DNA from: Pedobacter nanyangensis
Lineage (GTDB): Bacteria > Bacteroidota > Bacteroidia > Sphingobacteriales > Sphingobacteriaceae
Direction of reading: 5' to 3'
DNA: 64,000 bases
Assembly (NCBI RefSeq): GCF_003313505.1
Contig: NZ_QMHO01000001.1
Span: 186,001 to 250,000 of the forward strand
Below are positions 34,193 through 42,643 of this stretch, piece after piece. How positions within the stretch are numbered: position 1 is the stretch's first letter; every line of letters starts with the position of its first letter. The notes under the pieces were generated by a model. The model saw only the letters and a program-made list of their open reading frames with translations, searched no databases and was not told the DNA's origin. Both the position numbers and the translations under genes were made by a program.

Positions 34193-34411
34193 TTAACCTT
34201 TCGTACCCATTACGCTTTCAAATTTGTACTCTACCGCATCATCTTTGATTTGCGGTGCGGATGCTTTTGCTGTTGTCAAAATCGGGTACATATTGGCGTA
34301 AAAATTCATTACGGCTTCCACGCTCCAACGTGGTTCTGGGTCGGTCAGTCTGATGTCCTGTCCTTTATCATTGAGGATAAATACTCGCTCTAATTGGGTT
34401 GCTAATAACAT
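34193..34411 (-). CDS. PRTRC system protein C (ubiquitin-like)
   Basis: 72 residues: MLLATQLERVFILNDKGQDI, then DPEPRWSVEAVMNFYANMYPIL and a final strand AVEYKFESVMGTKG. This matches PRTRC protein C, which I recall being grouped with predicted prokaryotic ubiquitin-like (beta-grasp) proteins. The chain ends exactly in Gly with no residues after it, as expected for a modifier that an E1 can activate without prior trimming. It lies 17 bases upstream of the 388-residue gene. Confidence 0.88.
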   Translation of the reverse strand: MLLATQLERVFILNDKGQDIRLTDPEPRWSVEAVMNFYANMYPILTTAKASAPQIKDDAVEYKFESVMGTKG

Positions 34412-34429
34412 AATGGTCGTTTTTAAGTG

Positions 34430-35038
34430 TTAATACTGTTCTTCTTCGTCCGCTTCATCAATAGGATAATCGGCAGTAACTTCTTCCTCTTTTTGCGGTT
34501 CGGGTTTTGCTTCTTCCATTGCCCCGAAAAGGCTTGGTGTGGCAAACTTGTCGGACAATGATGTTTTACGCTTGCGTATCTCGTCCGCTTTTTCGGGGAA
34601 CTCCGTTATATCGGGTACTTTCATCCACGCATCACGGAACTTGCCCTCTTTCTCCAACTCGTCAGCCTTTGCCATAGCATCTTTAAACTTCTTGTCTTTG
34701 GCTTCTTTTTCCTTTTTCTCCTTTTCGGCTTTTTCTTTCTCGATTGCCGATTGCTTTTTAACTTCTTCCAATTGCTTTAAGAATTTCTCCATATCCACCA
34801 TTAAGCCCGATACCTTTTGTATAGGTGTGGTTATCTGCTCAAAAAATCCCTCGTCAAACTCTTGGGGTGTGGCGTTAAATGTCAATGGGGGAATAAGGTT
34901 TTTGGCACTATCTCCGCATTGTTCGTTGTTGAGCAATACTGTTACGATTAAGTTGCTTTCTATTCCTTTTGAAATGTTCAGTTGTAAAACTCCTGTAAAG
35001 TCCAACTGCTGTATCTGATTGAAAAAATTTGTGTTCAT
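34430..35038 (-). CDS. PRTRC system protein E
   Basis: 202 residues. N-terminal domain NFFNQIQQLDFTGVLQLNISK...NLIPPLTFNATPQEFDEGFF is the PRTRC E signature. A long charged coiled coil follows (EKEKAEKEKKEKEAKDKKFKDAMAK, about 95-125), then an acidic tail ending DEADEEEQY. It may be a scaffold or target of the modification system. It lies 18 bases before protein C. Confidence 0.88.
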   Translation of the reverse strand: MNTNFFNQIQQLDFTGVLQLNISKGIESNLIVTVLLNNEQCGDSAKNLIPPLTFNATPQEFDEGFFEQITTPIQKVSGLMVDMEKFLKQLEEVKKQSAIEKEKAEKEKKEKEAKDKKFKDAMAKADELEKEGKFRDAWMKVPDITEFPEKADEIRKRKTSLSDKFATPSLFGAMEEAKPEPQKEEEVTADYPIDEADEEEQY

Positions 35039-35042
35039 TGTT

Positions 35043-35288
35043 CTAAAATTTTAAAGTTTCGTCTAATCGTTTTATTGTTGTCAGTTTCTCAAACATATCC
35101 GTCCAATAGGCTTTTAGCTTTTTGTCGAACTCTGAAAAACTTTTGTCCTCGTGTCGGTATTCTTTATATTGCCTTGCCATTTTAATGGCTTCTTTAAGGT
35201 TTGTTATCTCAATGGGGCAACCGTTCAAATCTGTTACTTGCATAGCTTTATGAGTGTGATTTTTCAGCGGTATAAACTCCATTTTCAT
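35043..35288 (-). CDS. Small conserved ICE protein
   Basis: 81 residues from the ATG at 35,288 (MKMEFIPLKNHTHKAMQVTDLNGCPIEITNLKEA); an in-frame TTG lies nine bases upstream. The N-terminal half looks beta-rich and the C-terminal half helical (KSFSEFDKKLKAYWTDMFEKLTTIK). No function recognised. It is four bases from the protein E gene and overlaps the previous gene. Confidence 0.6.
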   Translation of the reverse strand: MKMEFIPLKNHTHKAMQVTDLNGCPIEITNLKEAIKMARQYKEYRHEDKSFSEFDKKLKAYWTDMFEKLTTIKRLDETLKF

Positions 35289-35454
35289 AATAGCCAAATA
35301 GCTGTTCCCAAAGTCGTATTAGGCTATTGGTATCTACATAGAAATACTCGGTTCTACTGCAATAGATGATGTAAATAGCTTCGTCTTTGTATTGTGTTTC
35401 ACGGCTCTTGTCTTTAGCCATACTTTTTGCTTCCTCTATTGTTTTTGCTTTCAT
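35248..35454 (-). CDS. Small hypothetical protein
   Basis: 68 residues (MKAKTIEEAKSMAKDKSRETQYKDEAIYIIYCSRTEYFYVDTNSL). Soluble, no motif. It overlaps the next gene by about 40 bases and follows a hairpin after DUF932. Judged real because of its start position and compact fit in the minus-strand operon. Confidence 0.55.
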   Translation of the reverse strand: MKAKTIEEAKSMAKDKSRETQYKDEAIYIIYCSRTEYFYVDTNSLIRLWEQLFGYYENGVYTAEKSHS

Positions 35455-35470
35455 ATCCGTTGTTTTATAA

Positions 35471-35496
35471 GGCTACCACCGATTAAGGCGGTAGCC
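35471..35496 (-). other. Hairpin between DUF932 and the PRTRC genes
   Basis: GGCTACC-A-CC / GG-C-GGTAGCC around a six-base loop, nearly perfect. It lacks a long T run on the minus strand, so it may be an RNA processing or attenuation site rather than a full terminator. Confidence 0.4.
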
Positions 35497-35505
35497 TGTT
35501 GTTAT

Positions 35506-36579
35506 TTAATTAAGGTTTAGGATTTCCGCACCATCTAAGGCAAAATCACTACACAATTCAAATGCTTTTTGTGATTTGAGTTGGGCAGTACCACCCAATA
35601 CAATACTTTGCAACTTGGCTTCATCGTTCTTATAATTTCTTACGTTCTGATAGTAGCCTGTAACAGCGTTGTACGCTCCGAACAATGTGCCTTTGGTAGT
35701 GTCCATTTGCTGTGTATCGCTTATCATTGCATACGCAAAAGCATCCTCAACGACATTTTTGAACACGGTGGAAATTTCATCTTCCGCCCCCTTTTTGATT
35801 AAATCCAAAGTTTCTTTATTCGGGCAAAGTGCCAATTGGATTAACTTTCTTACCTCTCGGTCTGTTACTTTTACTTTTGCCCAATTATTGAAAATGCCCT
35901 CTAATTGGTTGCTCAATGTGTTTGCAAGTCCCATAATCTTGTGAGCGTTCTCGATACGCTGTTTTGCTCCCGAAGTATGTTTGATACGGACTACATTGGT
36001 CATACTGCGTAGCGAAGCGTTCAGCGTGTTTTGGCAAACGATACGGATAGGAGTAAATGCGGCTGTGATACTTCCGCTACCATCGTGAGAAGTGGTCAGG
36101 AAAATGTACTTTTCCGTTACATCATCGCCATTCCCTACACGGATATAGTCGGGCAATTTGGCTGTGATAAAAATACGTTCTCCGTTGCCTAACGCTCCTG
36201 CGGTTTCGTACAGAATGCCCTCGCCACCGCCTACAATAGCATCAAAGAAATTAAAGGCTTCACGGTTTTGTACGATATGGTAATCCTTACCGACTACGCC
36301 CAATACTGCATTGTTATCGGTGCGTATGTTGGCGAAATAGTTAGGTACTTCCAATTCGCTACTGCCTATCTCTATGCCGTTGGCAGTTTCAATAATGCCC
36401 GAACCTTTTGTAAATAGTGGGGATTTTACGACTTCGTAATCTAACCCTGCGTATTTGATAGCTTCCTCGCTTGTCGGGTATTGTTCCACGATTTGCCCTA
36501 ATCCGTGCCACGCTTTTTGCTGAACGCTGAAAAATGAATAACGTCCTGTTCTCTCGTTGAAATTGATATTATGTGCCAT
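35506..36579 (-). CDS. DUF932 domain-containing phage/plasmid-like protein
   Basis: 357 residues with the DUF932 pattern: an N-terminal FFSVQQKAWHGLGQIVEQYPTSEEAIKYAGLDYEV, then VVGKDYHIVQNREAFNFFDAI, FTPIRIVCQNTLNASLRS and TLFGAYNAVTGYYQN. The family is common on plasmids, phages and ICEs and its biochemical role is not established. It follows the SSB gene by 43 bases and belongs to the same minus-strand operon as the PRTRC genes. Confidence 0.9.
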   Translation of the reverse strand: MAHNINFNERTGRYSFFSVQQKAWHGLGQIVEQYPTSEEAIKYAGLDYEVVKSPLFTKGSGIIETANGIEIGSSELEVPNYFANIRTDNNAVLGVVGKDYHIVQNREAFNFFDAIVGGGEGILYETAGALGNGERIFITAKLPDYIRVGNGDDVTEKYIFLTTSHDGSGSITAAFTPIRIVCQNTLNASLRSMTNVVRIKHTSGAKQRIENAHKIMGLANTLSNQLEGIFNNWAKVKVTDREVRKLIQLALCPNKETLDLIKKGAEDEISTVFKNVVEDAFAYAMISDTQQMDTTKGTLFGAYNAVTGYYQNVRNYKNDEAKLQSIVLGGTAQLKSQKAFELCSDFALDGAEILNLN

Positions 36580-36622
36580 TTTGATAAAATTTTGATGTTA
36601 AAAAATGATTGAATGTTCTTGA

Positions 36623-37015
36623 TTAAAATGGGAGGTCGTCATCTGTTCCCTGTACTGTAACCTTGTTATTATCGGCTTGTGCAGTAGCCTGTATGGTTTC
36701 GGTTCTCCTGCTACCTCCGTGCAGTTTGATGTTTGAGGTATGGAAATTCAGACCTGCTCTTGCTTCTCCGTCTTTGCTTACCCACGCCCTTGTACTTACT
36801 CGTCCTGTGAGTTCTACCAAAGTGCCTTTGGTCAGTAGCCTTGCCACCTTTGCAGAAATCCAATAGGCACAATCGAAGTAGGTTGTTTGCTCTACTCGTT
36901 CGCCCTGCTTGTTACGGTAGCTGTCGTTGGTCGCTACTGAAAAGTTTACTACCTGTTTTTCGTTCGACAATGTGCGTACTTCCGCATCTCTTGTCAGTCT
37001 GCCTGTGATGTTCAT
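36623..37015 (-). CDS. ssb: Single-stranded DNA-binding protein
   Basis: 130 residues with the OB-fold SSB sequence: NITGRLTRDAEVRTLSNEKQVVNFSVATNDSY, YFDCAYWISAKVARLLTKGTLVELTGRVSTRAW, and an acidic tail ending GTDDDLPF, matching the SSB C-terminal peptide. An ICE copy would protect transferred single-strand DNA during establishment. It heads the minus-strand operon; a T/ATCAAA-rich leader lies just upstream (37,022-37,065). Confidence 0.93.
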   Translation of the reverse strand: MNITGRLTRDAEVRTLSNEKQVVNFSVATNDSYRNKQGERVEQTTYFDCAYWISAKVARLLTKGTLVELTGRVSTRAWVSKDGEARAGLNFHTSNIKLHGGSRRTETIQATAQADNNKVTVQGTDDDLPF

Positions 37016-37614
37016 ATCCTTTGATTTTTAGTGATTGATTTTGATTTGATTTTTTTTGATTTATTCGGCAATGAGAGGAGGTGCTGTTTCGTTTCATTAC
37101 CATTTTCAATGCTTTTAATTTTCGTATCTGACATTTTTTTTATTCGTGTAAAGAGCCGGAGTATGCTATGTTTCGTTTCACGAGCATAAAAGGTTCGTGT
37201 TTAGGCGACACAAGGTTTTGGAAAACAAATACTACCCAACGGGTGGAGATTTTTTTACAAACTTGCTTGACCTTTTGTCGGCGTTAAGAACACGGAAATA
37301 CCTTTGCTCTTGAAATGGGACAAAAAAGCATACGGTTCTTTGGATAAAAAAAATTGTGGAAGTCTAAGAAAATGGCATTGATAAATGGTTCCCAGTGAAT
37401 TGAAATAACACTTCCAATTCGCTGGATTTATAAATGTTTTTTTAGTAGTGTGGCTGTGTAAGCCACCATAACAGGGATTTGAAAAATGCGGGCAAAAAGG
37501 AGTAGCGGAAGAGGGCATTTTTCAATTTTCTGTTTCGGAAGTAACCAAAAGCTCTTTTACTGCGGTGGGATTGCGTTAGGAAAGTAAATGTGCTTTGGCT
37601 ACAAAAAGTATGGG

Positions 37615-37645
37615 CATAAAAAAAGCAGAACCGTTAAGTTCTGCT
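37615..37645 (-). terminator. Intrinsic terminator after the integrase gene
   Basis: AGCAGAAC (37,624-37,631) / GTTCTGCT (37,638-37,645) with a six-base loop; on the minus strand it is followed by seven Ts. The remaining part of 37,016-37,614 holds no gene I can support. Confidence 0.75.
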
Positions 37646-37669
37646 CTGTTGTGGAGTAATAAAAGCTAA

Positions 37670-38920
37670 TCAGATTGCCGCTAAAAATGCTTCTTCCATA
37701 GCCTGAAATTTTGGGGCAACTAAATCCATATCCTTACTGATTTTTTGGCTTGTGATTTTAGCATAAATCTGTGTGGTTGAAATGTTTTTATGTCCCATCA
37801 TTTTGCTAAGGCTTTCAAGCGGTACGCCCTCGGTCAAAAACATTGTTCCGAAAGTATGCCTTGCTGTGTGAAAAGTTACCTTTTGCTCCGTAATGATTTC
37901 CGCTTCGACAATCAATTTACCTACGTGAGTATTGCAGGTTACATTGGTCGGAACCGGGAAGATAAATTCATTCCTTGTTGTACCTTGATATTTCTCAATG
38001 ATGCGTTTAGGGATTTCCATTAACCGAACATTGGAAGCAATATCGGATTTCTTTCTTCTGCTGATAATCCACTGATGACCGTCAAAGAAAGATTGAATGT
38101 TGTTCCTTGTTAGTTTTTTTATATCCGCATAAGCAAGTCCGGTAAAACAACTGAAAATAAACAGGTCTTTTACAAGTTCATACCGTGGGTGCGATGGTAC
38201 GCACATCATCAGTTTTTCTACGTCTTCTTTAAGTATATAACCCCTGTCGGTTTCTTCCATATTGATTTCATAATCCTGAAACGGATTATCACGTATCAAG
38301 CCTTTCTTAATAGCCAGCTCTACCAGACTTAATACAGGCATAGTGTAAACCCAAACCGTATTATGGGAAGACTGTAAATCGTACCGGAGGTAAAAATCAA
38401 ATTCACGGATAAAATCGGCAGTCAATTCCCGAAAAGCCATATCATCACGATGATAGCGTTCCTTTATAAAGGTAGTAAGATGATTGTAAACTGTGATATA
38501 CTTGTTATAGGTACTTTGCGAACGTTCTTCCTTTTCGACCAATTTTTTAAAATCCTCATTTTGGTCGTTGAAGACTTTTAGTATTGCATCATCCATTACA
38601 CCAACACCTAAGAATGAGAGCTTTACTTTTTGGGCGGTAGCAAAGCCCTCATGCTTGAGCATATCTTCATAAATCTTGTCGATACGCCCACGTATATTAT
38701 CGAGTTTTTTATTAATGCCCAATGCTTGCGCACTTTTACCCTCAACTCTTCCGTACTTTAAATCCCAATTATTGGGGTTTATTTCTAACTTTGTCCCGAA
38801 AGTTTTAGCTGTTCCATCAATGGTAATACGTGCCATAATCGGGGCATTACCATTCTTTTTCAGTTCGTTCTTTTTCAAATAGAAAAGTAGTTTAAACGTG
38901 GACTTTTTTGTCTGTTCCAT
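37670..38920 (-). CDS. Tyrosine recombinase, ICE integrase
   Basis: 416 residues. An N-terminal arm-binding domain (1-100), a SAM-like core-binding domain (about 115-215) and the catalytic domain. Box II is HTARHTF (H351, R354), then MMGHKNISTTQIYAKI with H377 and nucleophile Y386. At the box I position the sequence is TGLAYAD, with Ala263 where most tyrosine recombinases have Arg; Bacteroidota integrases such as IntDOT also lack it. It integrates and excises the ICE. It is the last ICE gene before the chromosomal pdh genes, so the right attachment site should lie within 38,921-39,450. Confidence 0.92.
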   Translation of the reverse strand: MEQTKKSTFKLLFYLKKNELKKNGNAPIMARITIDGTAKTFGTKLEINPNNWDLKYGRVEGKSAQALGINKKLDNIRGRIDKIYEDMLKHEGFATAQKVKLSFLGVGVMDDAILKVFNDQNEDFKKLVEKEERSQSTYNKYITVYNHLTTFIKERYHRDDMAFRELTADFIREFDFYLRYDLQSSHNTVWVYTMPVLSLVELAIKKGLIRDNPFQDYEINMEETDRGYILKEDVEKLMMCVPSHPRYELVKDLFIFSCFTGLAYADIKKLTRNNIQSFFDGHQWIISRRKKSDIASNVRLMEIPKRIIEKYQGTTRNEFIFPVPTNVTCNTHVGKLIVEAEIITEQKVTFHTARHTFGTMFLTEGVPLESLSKMMGHKNISTTQIYAKITSQKISKDMDLVAPKFQAMEEAFLAAI

Positions 38921-39452
38921 AACTCAAATGTTTAATGTTTAAAATTAAATTACATTGAGTTACAAGGGAATGTAAAAATGGGTGCAAAAGACTGAAATAT
39001 AATCAGTTAAGCTATATTGTTACCTTTATTAATCGGTAACGAATTAGTAACCTAACCTTGTATTTTCAAGCCCAATACCTATCAGACACCGAGTTCCAAA
39101 CTAAGACTACTGTTTTATAAAGCATTGTATAGCAACGGTTTTAATCGTTTTGCTTATTTTTGCTTTTTACTAATCTTTTTTGTTAAAAAACTAATCTTTT
39201 TTAGCACAAAATCAGAAATTAGGCCAAAGCACTCCAATGCCAAATAAAATTTCTGTTTTTAAAGGCTTTGAGTTTTACCCAATCAACACAAAATGAATAG
39301 TGTAAAATTTACCATTTCCAAAAATGGTTTAAAAAGCAGTACAGCAAGGGGTTTAACCACTACTTATTGATGTTTTTACATTAACACGTATAAAAAAATA
39401 CAAGAAAATAGATTAGATTTGCTCTCGTAAATAAAAAATTTATCATCAAAAC
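38921..39452. other. AT-rich non-coding stretch holding the presumed right ICE boundary
   Basis: 532 bases without a gene on either strand, between the integrase start and pdhA. I found no tRNA and no obvious direct repeat partner in the window. A -7 type box TAGATTTG lies at 39,414-39,421, fitting the pdhA promoter, so the chromosomal side begins at or before about 39,380. Confidence 0.45.
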
Positions 39453-40448
39453 ATGAGTGCAGTAGAAATTAATAAAGATACCTATTTGAAGTGGTTTGAA
39501 TCGATGTTGCTGATGCGCAAGTTCGAAGAAAAAACTGGACAACTTTATGGTCAGCAAAAAATCAGGGGTTTTTGCCATTTGTACATTGGGCAAGAAGCCG
39601 TAGTGGCAGGGGCAGTTTCTGCCATGCAAAAAGGCGATTCAATGATTACTTCTTATAGAGATCACGCTCATGGTTTAGCATTGGGAATGAGCGCTAACAG
39701 CATCATGGCCGAAATGTATGGCAAAGTAACCGGCTGCTCAAAAGGCAAAGGTGGCTCAATGCACATTTTTAGCAAAGAGCACGACTTTTATGGCGGCCAC
39801 GGTATTGTAGGCGGGCAAATGCCTTTAGGTGCCGGTATCGCTTTCGCAGAAAAATATAAAGGTACCAACAACGTAAACATTTGCTACATGGGCGATGGGG
39901 CCGTACGTCAAGGTGCGCTGAACGAATCGTTCAACATGGCTATGTTATGGAAACTCCCAGTGGTTTTTGTTTGCGAAAACAACGGTTATGCCATGGGAAC
40001 TTCGGTAGAGCGTACTACCAACATGATGGACATCTATAAAATTGGTTTAGGTTTTGATATGCCTTGCGCCCCAGTGGATGGTATGGATCCGGTAGCGGTA
40101 CACAATGCCATGGACGAGGCCATTCAACGTGCCCGTGCCGGCGAAGGACCTACTTTCCTGGAAATGAGAACCTACCGCTACAGAGGACATTCCATGTCGG
40201 ATCCTGCAAAGTACCGTACCAAGGAAGAATTGGAAGAATACAAAGCAAAAGATCCAATTGAACAAGTAAGAGAGGTTATCCTTAAAGAAAAATATGCTGA
40301 CGAAGCTTGGATTACCGAAATTGAAGAAAAAGTAAAAAGCATCGTAGACGAGTCGGTAAAATTTGCCGAAGAATCTCCTTGGCCACAACCAGAAGAGTTG
40401 TTCGACGATATCTACGTAGACACCAACTACCCTTTTCAACAAGTTTAA
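39453..40448 (+). CDS. pdhA: Pyruvate dehydrogenase E1 component, alpha subunit
   Basis: 331 residues. The thiamine-diphosphate motif starts at GDGAVRQGALNESFNMA and ends ENNGYAMGTS; the phosphorylation-loop-like segment YRYRGHSMSDP is present. Catalyses oxidative decarboxylation of pyruvate with the beta subunit (not visible nearby) and passes acetyl to the E2 encoded downstream. Length is normal. First gene after the ICE; its upstream region is where the element inserted or ends. Confidence 0.95.
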   Translation: MSAVEINKDTYLKWFESMLLMRKFEEKTGQLYGQQKIRGFCHLYIGQEAVVAGAVSAMQKGDSMITSYRDHAHGLALGMSANSIMAEMYGKVTGCSKGKGGSMHIFSKEHDFYGGHGIVGGQMPLGAGIAFAEKYKGTNNVNICYMGDGAVRQGALNESFNMAMLWKLPVVFVCENNGYAMGTSVERTTNMMDIYKIGLGFDMPCAPVDGMDPVAVHNAMDEAIQRARAGEGPTFLEMRTYRYRGHSMSDPAKYRTKEELEEYKAKDPIEQVREVILKEKYADEAWITEIEEKVKSIVDESVKFAEESPWPQPEELFDDIYVDTNYPFQQV

Positions 40449-40465
40449 TTTTTAATTAACCATCT

Positions 40466-40527
40466 CGTCATGCTGAATTTTATTTCAGCATCAGTGAAAC
40501 AGGCCCCGGAACGAGTTCAGGGTGACG
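40466..40527. repeat. REP-like palindromic element between pdhA and pdhC
   Basis: Outer half-sites CGTCA (40,466-40,470) and TGACG (40,523-40,527); inner stem ATGCTGAA (40,470-40,477) / TTCAGCAT (40,484-40,491). Related CGTCATCCTGAG and GTCATTTC-type pieces recur at 42,226, 42,573 and 44,038, so this is a dispersed intergenic repeat of this chromosome. Confidence 0.6.
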
Positions 40528-40566
40528 AAGACATAAAAAGACAAGCATTCAAATAAAGATATAGCA

Positions 40567-42213
40567 ATGGCTGAAGTAATTAAGATGCCCAAAATGAGCG
40601 ACACCATGACCGAAGGGGTTTTGGCAAAGTGGCACAAAAAGGTAGGCGATAAAATAAAAAGTGGCGATGTTTTAGCAGAAGTTGAAACAGACAAAGCAAC
40701 CATGGACATGGAGTCTTACTGGGATGGCACACTACTCTATATTGGTGTAGAGGAAGGCCAGGCAGTACCAATTGACGCCCTAATGGCAATTGTAGGTAAA
40801 GAAGGCGAAGACTACAAAGCACTTTTGGAAGCTGAAAAAGGCGGCACCAAAGCCGAAACCAAGCAGGAAACGCCAAAAGAAGAAGCTAAAACCGAAGCCG
40901 CTCCCGCTCAAGGTGGCGGTTTGAGCGAGGCAGAACTTTCTGCAAAAGGTATTACCGTAATCCGCATGCCTTTGCTAAGCGACACCATGACCGAAGGCGT
41001 TATTGCCGAGTGGCATAAAAAAGTAGGTGATAAAGTAAAAGACGACGATGTACTTGCCGACGTAGAAACCGACAAGGCTACGATGGAAGTAATGGGCTAC
41101 GCTACGGGCACTTTATTACATATTGGCGTACAAAAAGGCGAAGCCGCTAAAGTAAACGGCATCATTGCTATTGTAGGTCCTGAAGGAACGGATGTTTCGG
41201 GCATTTTAGCTGCCGGCGACGCTCCTGCCAAAAAAGCCGACACAAGCCCTGCCGCTGAAGCTCCAAAAGAGGAAGCAAAAGCCGAAACCGCTCCTACAGC
41301 AGTATCAAATGCTAACGGCGGCCGTATCATCGCATCGCCTCTGGCCAAAAAAATTGCCAAAGAAAAAGGAATTGATTTAGCACAAGTGGCCGGTAGCGCA
41401 GAAGGTGGCCGTATCATCAAGAAGGACGTAGAGAACTTTACACCTTCGGCAACAGCTGCTAAAGCTGAGGCACCTGCTGCTTCACCTGAAAAAGCTGCCG
41501 CAGCGCCTGTAATCCCTACTTATGTTGGCGAAGAAAAATATACCGAGAAACCAGTATCGCAAATGCGTAAAGTAATTGCTAAGCGTTTGGGCGAAAGTTT
41601 ATTTACAGCTCCACATTTCTACTTAACCATCAGTATTGATATGGACAACGCCATGGCTGCTCGTACCCAAATCAACACGGTTGCTCCTGTAAAAGTATCT
41701 TTCAACGATATCGTGATTAAAGCCGTTGCCGTAGCCTTGAAAAAGCATCCAGCGGTAAACTCATCATGGGGCGGCGATAAAATCCGCTTCAACGAACACA
41801 CCAACATTGGTGTAGCTATGGCTGTTGAAGATGGTTTATTGGTTCCTGTAGTTCGCTTTGCCGATGGCAAATCATTATCGCACATCTCAGCTGAAGTTAA
41901 AGAGTACGGCGCCAAAGCCAAAGCAAAAAAACTAACTCCTGCTGACTGGGAAGGCTCAACCTTCACCGTATCCAACTTAGGCATGTTCGGTATTGATGAG
42001 TTTACTTCAATCATCAACTCTCCCGATGGAGCTATTTTATCCGTAGGCGCTATCCAAGCAGTTCCTGTAGTTAAAAACGGCGCAGTTGTTCCCGGCAACG
42101 TAATGAAACTAACCCTAGGCTGCGATCACCGTGTAGTTGACGGCGCAACTGGCGCAGCCTTCTTACAAACATTAAAACAGTTGTTGGAAGCTCCGGTTAC
42201 ATTATTAGCATAA
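40567..42213 (+). CDS. pdhC: Pyruvate dehydrogenase E2 (dihydrolipoamide acetyltransferase)
   Basis: 548 residues with two lipoyl domains (lipoyl Lys in ETDKATMDM near 44 and ETDKATMEV near 180) separated by an Ala/Lys/Glu linker, a peripheral-subunit-binding domain (ASPLAKKIAKEKGIDLAQVAG, about 255-290), an Ala/Pro-rich linker and the acetyltransferase domain with the catalytic DHRVVDG near the C-terminus. It forms the core of the pyruvate dehydrogenase complex. A terminator follows at 42,258-42,284. Confidence 0.95.
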   Translation: MAEVIKMPKMSDTMTEGVLAKWHKKVGDKIKSGDVLAEVETDKATMDMESYWDGTLLYIGVEEGQAVPIDALMAIVGKEGEDYKALLEAEKGGTKAETKQETPKEEAKTEAAPAQGGGLSEAELSAKGITVIRMPLLSDTMTEGVIAEWHKKVGDKVKDDDVLADVETDKATMEVMGYATGTLLHIGVQKGEAAKVNGIIAIVGPEGTDVSGILAAGDAPAKKADTSPAAEAPKEEAKAETAPTAVSNANGGRIIASPLAKKIAKEKGIDLAQVAGSAEGGRIIKKDVENFTPSATAAKAEAPAASPEKAAAAPVIPTYVGEEKYTEKPVSQMRKVIAKRLGESLFTAPHFYLTISIDMDNAMAARTQINTVAPVKVSFNDIVIKAVAVALKKHPAVNSSWGGDKIRFNEHTNIGVAMAVEDGLLVPVVRFADGKSLSHISAEVKEYGAKAKAKKLTPADWEGSTFTVSNLGMFGIDEFTSIINSPDGAILSVGAIQAVPVVKNGAVVPGNVMKLTLGCDHRVVDGATGAAFLQTLKQLLEAPVTLLA

Positions 42214-42257
42214 TCGTAAGGCTCGTCATCCTGAGCCTGTCGAAGCATAAACCATAC

Positions 42258-42284
42258 AAAGCCCCGAAAATTCGGGGCTTTTTC
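42258..42284 (+). terminator. Terminator after pdhC
   Basis: AAAGCCCCGAA (42,258-42,268) / TTCGGGGCTTT (42,271-42,281) followed by T-rich sequence. Confidence 0.85.
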
Positions 42285-42630
42285 TTTTAAAGCCAATTCC
42301 ATAACGTTAAATATGGCCTACAGCATCGAACCAGCAGACAGAATCAGGGAGCATCTAGCGTTTCAACCGGAAAGAATACGTTGAATGTTGGCTTAACCTA
42401 TGCCTCGATTTCAATGAGCAAGCCAAATCATCGAAATAAAATCCAGCAAAGCAATTCCCTGCAACTATTCACGTCCGTCCTGCTTTCGCTCATAGCCCTC
42501 GGTTTCGTTGCACTCCACCTGCGGGCTAATCCGCTCAATCAGGTTTAAAATGCAGCGCCTGTAGCGCGCCGTCGTCATGGCAAGGCACCAAGCAATGACG
42601 AGAATACGTATATTTTCTCACCTTAATTAA
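42285..42630. other. Non-coding region with a REP-like half-site
   Basis: About 350 bases with no supported gene. Contains CGTCAT (42,573-42,578) and ATGACG (42,595-42,600), a short version of the dispersed palindrome. A TACTTTTG box (42,632-42,639) lies immediately before hisS, so close that the hisS transcript may have almost no leader. Confidence 0.4.
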
Positions 42631-42643
42631 GTACTTTTGCGGC

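Noticed and set aside
37255..37518. 87-residue reading frame on the minus strand upstream of the integrase terminator
   Set aside because: No signal, motif or neighbour; the amino-acid pattern is like random sequence. Treated as non-coding.
42285..42630. Remnant of an insertion sequence or rRNA spacer between pdhC and hisS
   Set aside because: No inverted-repeat ends, transposase fragment or RNA feature could be seen; left as unassigned non-coding DNA.
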